Made by a program: the position numbers and the translations under genes
The notes under the pieces: model-generated
What the model was told of the DNA's origin: nothing
What the model saw: the letters and a program-made list of their open reading frames with translations, nothing else
The model's database searches: none
In this document: one piece after another, positions 50,998 through 58,600 of the stretch
Position numbering within the stretch: the stretch's first letter is position 1
How the letters are laid out: the number at the start of each line of letters is the position of its first letter
DNA from: Symbiodinium kawagutii
Taxonomy: Eukaryota; Sar; Dinophyceae; Suessiales; Symbiodiniaceae
Assembly: GCA_009767595.1 (NCBI GenBank)
Contig: VSDK01010369.1
Span: forward strand, 72,646-136,645
Reading direction: 5' to 3'
DNA length: 64,000 nt

Positions 50998-53244
50998 ATG
51001 GCATCCTTTGTGCGTGACATACTGCAATCCCATGACCCGGTGGGTATCCGGGACGGCAAATTGACACCTCGCAGCTACCTGATGGTGGAAGTGACACACA
51101 GATTGTTTACTGAAGATGATCTTCGTTTGGTGGGAAAGTTGTATGCACCCGAAGCCTTTTGGAGTTCTGCTCTGGGTAGGGCTACCATGGATGTGCCAGG
51201 TGACCGCGAATTCTTACCAACTGAAACCATCTTTTGGAACTCCATGCAACCTTTGCCGCCTCTTTCCAAGAAGTTGTGGTTCTTTGATGTGATGGAATCA
51301 GATCGAACTCTTCAGGATCCCCATTTGCTGCGCATGTGCTACACGTATGGCCCGGATTCTTCATGGACCCAGGTACCTTGTCAGGCCTCAGATGATCTGA
51401 CGTCACAGCCCATCAGGGTTGTGGAGATGTTTGCAGGTGGATTTGGGGGTTGGAAAGCCTCCTGGGACGTGATCGCCAAAGCCGTCAAGTCAACGGTGCA
51501 CACACTGGCCATTGAACAGGATGTTGATATTGCCAAGAATTATGCCATTTCCCATTCTGCCAAATTTGTACCCCGGGAAGCTGACCTTGGTTTGTACTCT
51601 TTTCATGAAGGTAATTGGATCTTGCAGAAGACCATTGGTGATGATGAGTTGAACCCCGTGTTGGCTGCTTATCAGCCCCATGTGGTCTCGATCAGCTCGC
51701 CATGCCCCCCGTGGAGCTCAGCAGGCACTGCCCCCGGGTTGGATTCCACTGATGGCTTGCTTCTTCCCAAAGCATTGATGCATTTGAGATGGGCCAGACC
51801 TACCGTAGTTCTTCTGGAACAAGTTGCGGGTATCAAGCGACACCCCCATTTTGCAGTCATCATTGACGTGATGAAGATGTTGGGCTACACAGTAGTCTGG
51901 CACAAGGTTATTGACTTGTCCCAGCAAGCTCAACCTGCTCGGCCAAGATGGCTGGCTTTGGCGCTGCGCATCCGTGCTGAGGTCCACATCTGCCCTTTCC
52001 AAATGTGGCCCAACCAAGTTGCATGGGAAGCTTGCAGGTTGCATTTGACCGGGTCGACATTGGAAGCACTGAAACCAGTCCAGGAAGTTCTTGCAATTGC
52101 TGGCAATTTCCGATTTGTGAAGAACCCAGCCCCGGCCATGAATCGCACCCAGGAAGCTGTTCTTGAGTTGCGTACCTATGATGACGGGGATCAACTTCCA
52201 GTGTTCATGGCACGTTATGGTTCACAGCATGCCTTCTCTGAGCAATACCTGGCTGAATATGGCTACTTTGGCTGCTTCCTCAGAGAACCAGCTTTCGAGG
52301 CAGGTCGAAGGTTCTTTGCCCCGGCAGAAATAGCAGTGATGCATGGAGTTTGGGACCACACATACCTGCCTTTGTCCAACACTGATGCATGGCTCATTGC
52401 GGGCAACCAGATCTCGGTACCACATGCCTTGTTGCTCACCGGGAACGCTTGTCGCTTTCTAGGAATTGACTTGGAAATCGCTGAACTGTTCAAGTGTTAC
52501 CATGAACACAAGCTGGTCGCTTCTCAAGCTGCCATGCATGACATGCCAGGCGGCTACATGATTGCGCACCATGATGCAAGTTTCCATGAAACATTTCATG
52601 AAGCTGTGGCCGACCTTTTGGGACACAATGCTTTTGCACCCACAGAATTCTGGACTCCGGCGCATGGGATCTGCAATGCGGCTCCGTTGGCAGGGCTGGC
52701 CCATGACATGCCAGCTACAGCAGTGTCTCAACAGACGGTGTCAGAAGATGAAGAACTCACATCCGGATCTCCCTTGTTGAAAGCACACATTCAACTGGAT
52801 GAATCCCACCAAGAATTCTGGTTCTCCCCGGCATTGACAGTCAAGGACCTTGAGTGGATTTGGGAAAACTGTTTTGGTTCATGCTTTGATGTGACAGCCA
52901 TACCAGCTTTGCGACTGATGAGAACACCAGACATGCCCTCACCGGACCCATCCAGGCCCAGGGTCTTGGTCACCAGCATCGAAGGTGTGATCACCATCTT
53001 GTCAAGTGATCCAGAGCGCTACATTAGAGAACAATCTTATGAGTTGGGAATCCCGGTTGAGATTCATGACTGCTTTGGGCAGATTGGTCTTTACCATGCA
53101 CCGCAGGCTGAACATGCACTCATGGATTTTGCCATTGCCACCCACCTCTCACTCGGGAGCCAATTTTTCTGGTTTGTGCTTTCACCACAGTTGAACAGAA
53201 GTGGTTTTGGGATCCTCGCACTGACATCATTCATGTCCAATTGA
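50998..53244 (+). CDS. ORF1a: retroelement cytosine-C5 DNA methyltransferase
   Basis: Predicted to transfer a methyl group from S-adenosylmethionine to cytosine C5. Numbered from the ATG at 50998 (748 residues; the frame is open back to 50902). Motif I VVEMFAGGFGG is at about 142-151. Motif IV ISSPCPPWSSAG has the catalytic Cys at 236. Motif VI is LLEQVAG with Glu274 (EQV replaces the usual ENV). Motif VIII is QPARPR at 312-317. Motif IX is FAPAEIAVMHG near 437-447 and motif X IAGNQISVPHALL near 467-478. All catalytic elements are present and correctly ordered. The N-terminal 140 residues and the about 270 after motif X match no domain I know. The ORF ends four bases into the next ORF (TTGA overlap). 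Near 53178-53195 protein-like text moves from this frame to the -1 frame, so the last 20 residues are probably off-frame. Substrate and specificity (CG or other) cannot be read from sequence. Confidence 0.85.
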   Translation: MASFVRDILQSHDPVGIRDGKLTPRSYLMVEVTHRLFTEDDLRLVGKLYAPEAFWSSALGRATMDVPGDREFLPTETIFWNSMQPLPPLSKKLWFFDVMESDRTLQDPHLLRMCYTYGPDSSWTQVPCQASDDLTSQPIRVVEMFAGGFGGWKASWDVIAKAVKSTVHTLAIEQDVDIAKNYAISHSAKFVPREADLGLYSFHEGNWILQKTIGDDELNPVLAAYQPHVVSISSPCPPWSSAGTAPGLDSTDGLLLPKALMHLRWARPTVVLLEQVAGIKRHPHFAVIIDVMKMLGYTVVWHKVIDLSQQAQPARPRWLALALRIRAEVHICPFQMWPNQVAWEACRLHLTGSTLEALKPVQEVLAIAGNFRFVKNPAPAMNRTQEAVLELRTYDDGDQLPVFMARYGSQHAFSEQYLAEYGYFGCFLREPAFEAGRRFFAPAEIAVMHGVWDHTYLPLSNTDAWLIAGNQISVPHALLLTGNACRFLGIDLEIAELFKCYHEHKLVASQAAMHDMPGGYMIAHHDASFHETFHEAVADLLGHNAFAPTEFWTPAHGICNAAPLAGLAHDMPATAVSQQTVSEDEELTSGSPLLKAHIQLDESHQEFWFSPALTVKDLEWIWENCFGSCFDVTAIPALRLMRTPDMPSPDPSRPRVLVTSIEGVITILSSDPERYIREQSYELGIPVEIHDCFGQIGLYHAPQAEHALMDFAIATHLSLGSQFFWFVLSPQLNRSGFGILALTSFMSN

Positions 53245-55577
53245 CCTCCACAGATGGAACGGCGATCGTGACTGTGCTACATTCTATGTTTGAGTGCCTG
53301 ACTGCAGATACACTCCACAGGTTAGGCCGCACATGCCAATATGGCACGGATGGCACGTCTCTCATGTTTGCGCCCCATGGACACACCGGAATCCTTCCTG
53401 CAAAACATTTTCGTAGGATTTTTGCAGTGCAATTTTCCAGAATGTTGTTGAATGCATTGGCCAAGTCTTGCCTTTCACCCAACATGCTGCCTAGTGAACG
53501 GATGGAGGTAGTGCTCATGCTTGACAACAATCAACTGTGGAAGGGAACTTGTCACTCCGAAACCAAGGTTGAATCTTTGGTTTTTGCGGTACGCCAGTGT
53601 TTGGCTGCCAGTCTGGCCAATGCTAGACTGAAGGTCTACCAGGGAATTCGTGCTGTCGCTCTGGACACCAAGCTCTCGGGTTGTGAATTTTCCATTCTCA
53701 GACAGGCTGTTGTTTTGGAACTGCTTCCTGAACTCACTGGAGGGGGAGCGAAGAGCCAGGCCAGGCAAGCTCAGCAAACGGCATTGGCCAGCTGTCTCCT
53801 TGAGAAGGGATACCCGTTATCATGGGTGACCAAAACAGTGGATCGGATGGTGAACAAATTCAGCCTTCAGAAGTTGCAATCAGTGACTGCTTTAGCCGTT
53901 GGCACTCATCGGACCACTGCCATTGAAACCTTGTGCAAAGAACTTGACATTGAGCTACCCCAGCTTTCTATGCCCAGCACGAAGCACAAGCAAACCAACT
54001 TGCCATGGTCCAAAGTCAAGAAACCGCGATGGCAAGCCGACCAAATTGATGTGACAACGTACACCATTTTGGATGGTTTCTTCTCCAATGCAGATGGAAG
54101 TGATGCAGTTCAGATTTTTGAGATGCGCCCTCAGACGTCGGGACTGTGCCTCATGACTCCGGCACAAGCACAGCAGTGGGTGGCCCCAGCCAGTGCTATC
54201 TCCCCTGATGAACTTGCCATTCTTATCCCAGGGAAGTTGGAGATCCCTTCGCAGTTGACTTCTGTTGCACTGACCTTCCCCTGCCTCAATGATGCAAAGG
54301 AGATGGTGCTGTTGCATGGCATGATGATTCAGCTCGGGGCTAAAGCCATCCAATACAAGAAAGGTACCAACAGTCTGCCTGTTGCCGGACAGCTGGTGTC
54401 CCTGACTTTGTACCGAGAGGATTGGTCTGAGCAAGACTGGCAACGAGCGTTGGCTCAAACCCAAGCCTTCCTGAAGGATCGCCTTTCCCATGATGATCTG
54501 CACAAGGAGCTTCAAGCTTTGTGGGGCAAGTCCCTGCGGGCCAAAGGAGCTGTGGCCTCACCACTGCAGGCTGAAACCATACAGATGCACGGAACAATCG
54601 AAGGTGCCAAGCTCCACAAGCTCCTGAAATGTTCAGGTTTCAACAGGATTTTCGTCGTTCCCAAGGACAGTGACGGTAGGATCAGCCAGGATCACAAGAT
54701 CATTTGGGTTGATGGTGATTTGACACAAGCCACCTGCTTGAGTGCTCAGTTGCCTGACTGCCTAGGATTAGTCAGGGGCAAAGGAGCCAACAATGTGGGC
54801 CTCCGTTTTGCATCCTCAAAGTATGAACATGCATGGAAGACCATCCATCCCAGTGTGCCACCACCCAAGCTTTCCACTGGAAGCCAAGTGTATAAGGTTG
54901 AAGGACTGCCATTTGGATGCTCAGCCACGTCCATCCAACAGTGGCTCCAAGGATTGCCGTGGGACGCAGCACCTTTCCGAGCGTTGGGACCGACCACATG
55001 GCTTTTGAAAGCAGATGCTGCTCCACCGGAGGGGCTTCACATGTACAACTGTGCACCTGTCCTGATACGATTTCTTCCTCCCAGAGGACAACCAACGGAG
55101 CGAGTGCTGTTAGGACCTCCCTCCAAGTCGACGTCAGTGAAGGACCCCTGGACGGTTGGAAGTGACCCCTGGGCACCATGGGCAGCTGGACGTGCTGCTG
55201 CTCCTTCATCGGGAGCTACATCGGCCGCAGGACCAAGACAGATGCCAGGGCCGGTGGAAGCCAAGTTCCAAGCCCAAGATGAACAGATCCAGGCATTGCA
55301 AGCAGAGGTTGCCACCTTGACCAACCAGACAGCACAGAGAGCACAAGAAGTCCAGGCGCAATTGCAGGCGCTGGACGCCAATCAACAGCAGCATCAACAA
55401 CATGTTGCGCAATCACTGCAGCAGGTGCGCACAGACATTGATCAAGCATTTCAGTCCAGCATGAAAAGCCATTCCACCAGGATGGATGATAAGTTTGATG
55501 AGTTGAAGAAATTGATGACATCGGCACTGAAACGCCAGAAACCGGAGAGAGAAGAAGATGATATGAGCTCCGGTTGA
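53241..55577 (+). CDS. ORF1b: retroelement ORF with C-terminal coiled coil
   Basis: Open in the -1 frame from 53112. The listed start is a TTG and the first ATG is at 53286. The protein-like text upstream (VEQKWFWDPRTDIIHVQLTS) shows that it continues ORF1a rather than starting afresh. The body of about 650 residues is not recognised. Residues near 550-620 (YKVEGLPFGCSATSIQQWL) may form an RRM-like fold, by inference only. The last 110 residues (QDEQIQALQAEVATLTNQTA...DDKFDELKKLMTSALKRQK) form a Gln-rich coiled coil ending in a basic/acidic tail, a layout like LINE ORF1 RNA-binding proteins. It ends at TGA (55575), after which the same frame stays open into ORF2. Confidence 0.75.
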   Translation: MTSTDGTAIVTVLHSMFECLTADTLHRLGRTCQYGTDGTSLMFAPHGHTGILPAKHFRRIFAVQFSRMLLNALAKSCLSPNMLPSERMEVVLMLDNNQLWKGTCHSETKVESLVFAVRQCLAASLANARLKVYQGIRAVALDTKLSGCEFSILRQAVVLELLPELTGGGAKSQARQAQQTALASCLLEKGYPLSWVTKTVDRMVNKFSLQKLQSVTALAVGTHRTTAIETLCKELDIELPQLSMPSTKHKQTNLPWSKVKKPRWQADQIDVTTYTILDGFFSNADGSDAVQIFEMRPQTSGLCLMTPAQAQQWVAPASAISPDELAILIPGKLEIPSQLTSVALTFPCLNDAKEMVLLHGMMIQLGAKAIQYKKGTNSLPVAGQLVSLTLYREDWSEQDWQRALAQTQAFLKDRLSHDDLHKELQALWGKSLRAKGAVASPLQAETIQMHGTIEGAKLHKLLKCSGFNRIFVVPKDSDGRISQDHKIIWVDGDLTQATCLSAQLPDCLGLVRGKGANNVGLRFASSKYEHAWKTIHPSVPPPKLSTGSQVYKVEGLPFGCSATSIQQWLQGLPWDAAPFRALGPTTWLLKADAAPPEGLHMYNCAPVLIRFLPPRGQPTERVLLGPPSKSTSVKDPWTVGSDPWAPWAAGRAAAPSSGATSAAGPRQMPGPVEAKFQAQDEQIQALQAEVATLTNQTAQRAQEVQAQLQALDANQQQHQQHVAQSLQQVRTDIDQAFQSSMKSHSTRMDDKFDELKKLMTSALKRQKPEREEDDMSSG

Positions 55578-55581
55578 CTAG
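55575..55581 (+). promoter_or_regulatory. In-frame stop in TGA-CTA-G context (possible readthrough site)
   Basis: TGACTAG separates ORF1b from ORF2 in the same frame; 28 sense codons follow before the first ATG at 55665. UGA-CUA-G is an established efficient readthrough context in animals and some viruses. Use in dinoflagellates is inference. The alternative is simply two ORFs read separately. Confidence 0.4.
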
Positions 55582-55664
55582 GGACTAGATGCTCTTGCCG
55601 TAATTCGTTTGCTCACTGGCCACATGCTTCGGGACTCCTGCGATCCATTTGGCTAGTCATCTTG

Positions 55665-58600
55665 ATGATGCAATTTTTGGGAATTGCAGCAGAGAGATCA
55701 ATCTTTGTGCATTCGCATACCCATGTTGATGATTTTGGTAGCCAGCGACCAGGTTTTTGCTTGTGCACCTCATCAGCATTCACACCTCTTTTGAGTGAAG
55801 CATTTGACACGACTGCCCAAGGGAGTTCAGTCCACATGTCACCTTGCCACTTGTACCGTTTACATGGTTATCATGTGCCTTCGTGTTCCCCTGCTTCTTT
55901 GATGCAGGATGAATTTTGTAATGCCGACCACTCTTTTGACATGTTGCCAACCGGATGCCATTTTGTGCCATTGACTAGCTTTAGTTTGCCATGTGAACAT
56001 CTCCAGGTCACTCAGTTTCTGCCCATTGGGGAAGCGCTTAACCCAGGGCCGCAGGAGCAGACGATGCGGTTGAGAATTGCACTGACCAACCCGACTTCGA
56101 TCTACTCCAAACTTGACACTTACAGGGACCTTGTCACTGAGGACCAGGTTTCTGTCTTCGCATGTGCAGAGACGGCAGCCACTGCCGTTTCCCAGAAGAC
56201 ATTTGGAGCAGCCATCCGAAAACAAATGCCTTTTCAACACTGGAGTCCACCTGTCCAGGATCATGTGTTGCGAACCGATGGTGAACCCAGTCGTCGGGGC
56301 AAAGCAGGAGGCACATGCCTCTTGTCTAGTGTTCCCCTGCGAGCAGCATTAGCTACCCTGCCTTCATCCTGGGATGCCACTACCCGAATTGTGCATTCTG
56401 TTCTTACCTTGGGCCCCATCCAGGTACAGATGATTGTAGTCTATTGTCTCCCGGCCAATCGTACTGGTGCTGCTCAATTCAACAGTGATCTCATCCAGGT
56501 GGCCCTGGACGCCATGGCACAACTGCCCATACCGGGCTTGATCATGGGGGACTTCAATGGGGATCCCATGTTGTGGCCTTGTGGGGAGAGACTTCGACAG
56601 TTAGGCTTCCTTTCCTTAGCGACCAAGTATCGACACTTGTATGGTCAAGACATGCCGCCCACATGCAAGGAAGCCACCATCACTGACCAGGCACTGCTTT
56701 CCCTGCGCACACATGATTGGGTTAAGCAGGTGGTGGTCAATGCACAGTATCACTTTGACACACACAAGGTAGTGTTCATGGACCTGGAGGTTCCCATACA
56801 TAAGCTGCAGCAGTTCAGATATGTGTTGCCCAAAACATTCCATGACTTCGACCTTGACCAACAAACTTTTGATGAATGCTATCATCAGGTTCTGAGTGAC
56901 GGCAAACCAGCCGATCTCCAAGATTGGGCAGGGCAAGTTGAAAGGGCGGTAGACCAAGTCTTGAGACTTCAACACACCAAAGATGCTTGTCTTCCAAGGG
57001 GACTGCCTCGCAAGTTCAGAGGGCGTTGCCTAGAACCCAAGCGGAGAAAGATGGTGTTGACCACCTTCACCCAGACTGCACGTCCTGGTGATTATATGCC
57101 TAGTGTAGAGGTTCATTCCCGACGCACTCGTAGGATGGTGCAACAATGCAGACGTTTGGAGGCCCTGGGTCGCTTGTTGAGAAAACCTGCTCTCACCAGT
57201 GTCCAACACATGACTGCAGTTGCTGACTGGAAGGCCATCTGCCGTTGCCGTGATTTCGCGCCAGACTTCCTGCATTGGTGTTTTGACAACCTTGATTTGG
57301 GTTCAGTCTCCATGATTTGTCCTGACTCTTCACAAGTTGAAGCCATAACTAAGCTTTCCAAGTTCCATACTGATGCGGCTCTCCAGATGGACAAGAAAGG
57401 TTGGCTTCAGAAATTGGAGTATGGCCGACAACTGGACCAACGCCAACGGGGTAGTGCCAAAGCTTTTGCTAGGATGAACACGAAAGACATGGATCCGCTC
57501 CAACACGTTAGACTGCCACGGGAAGAAACTGCCATTGCTCATTGTCAGGAAGATGGATGCCTGTTGCTCTATTTGCCTAAGCCAGGTCAGTTCACTGACA
57601 AACAACACCTAAGGGTAGATGACATACCTGTGAAGATGCTTGCTCATGACGACTACTCCATTTTGGTTGAGCCCCTCCAACATGATCATGACTGGCCCCA
57701 TGAAGTTCAGGTCACCCAAGATATCCATACCAGTGACCCAGAGCAAATCATGCGGTCCTTAGATGACTATTGGCAAACATTCTGGAACGTGGAACATCCA
57801 CATACCTCCAATCCGGAAATCCTAGGCCAAGTGTTGGACATGCTGCCCCACATGTTGCCAAAGGACATGGATGTTTGGGCAGATGAGCTGTGGATCCAAG
57901 CTGTGAAGGATCTGAACAGCCGCTCCGCCCGGGGGCTGGATGCGATCTCGGCTGCTGAGTTGCAAATGCTGCCAGATTCAGCCATCCTGACTTTGAGAGA
58001 CGTTGTTCGAGATGACCCTCATTGTTTTGATGAGCTTATGGTTGCCAAAACCCATCCGGTTCCGAAATTGCATACGATTGTGCAACCGCACCAGACCCGG
58101 CCAATCACAGTATTGCCACAGACCTACCGGGTATGGAGTAGAGTGGTAGCATTTGTCATTTTGCAGCACTTTGCAGAGGCCATGCCGGCCTCAGTGACAG
58201 GCTTTTTGCCAGGCCGTGGCCCGATGGATAGCTCCTACAGATTCCAACACATGCTGGAAATGGCTCATGCCACTGCCAGAGCCCAATCCGGAATCTGTCT
58301 TGATTTGATGAAATGCTTCAATACCATACGTCGGTCAGTTGCTGCTGCCATTTTGGCAGGACTGGGGGCTTCTCAAGACATCATTGATCGTTGGCAGACA
58401 GCGCTGAGTTGCCTCACACGCACCTGGATAGTACATCAGCAAGCCTCGGATCCATGTGGCACCAACTGTCATGTTGAAGACACGGATCTGCACACGGTGA
58501 TCATAGCACTGACCTTGGAATATGTGAACATGTGTGGCATGACTATAGATTGGAAGAAGAGCTGGGCATGGGCTACCTCACCTTTGCATGCACGGCAATT

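Noticed and set aside
53241-53285. TTG at 53241 as a genuine start with a 4-bp overlap to ORF1a
   Set aside because: Protein-like text continues upstream in that frame, so it is a frame transition, not a start. Eukaryotic TTG initiation is unlikely.
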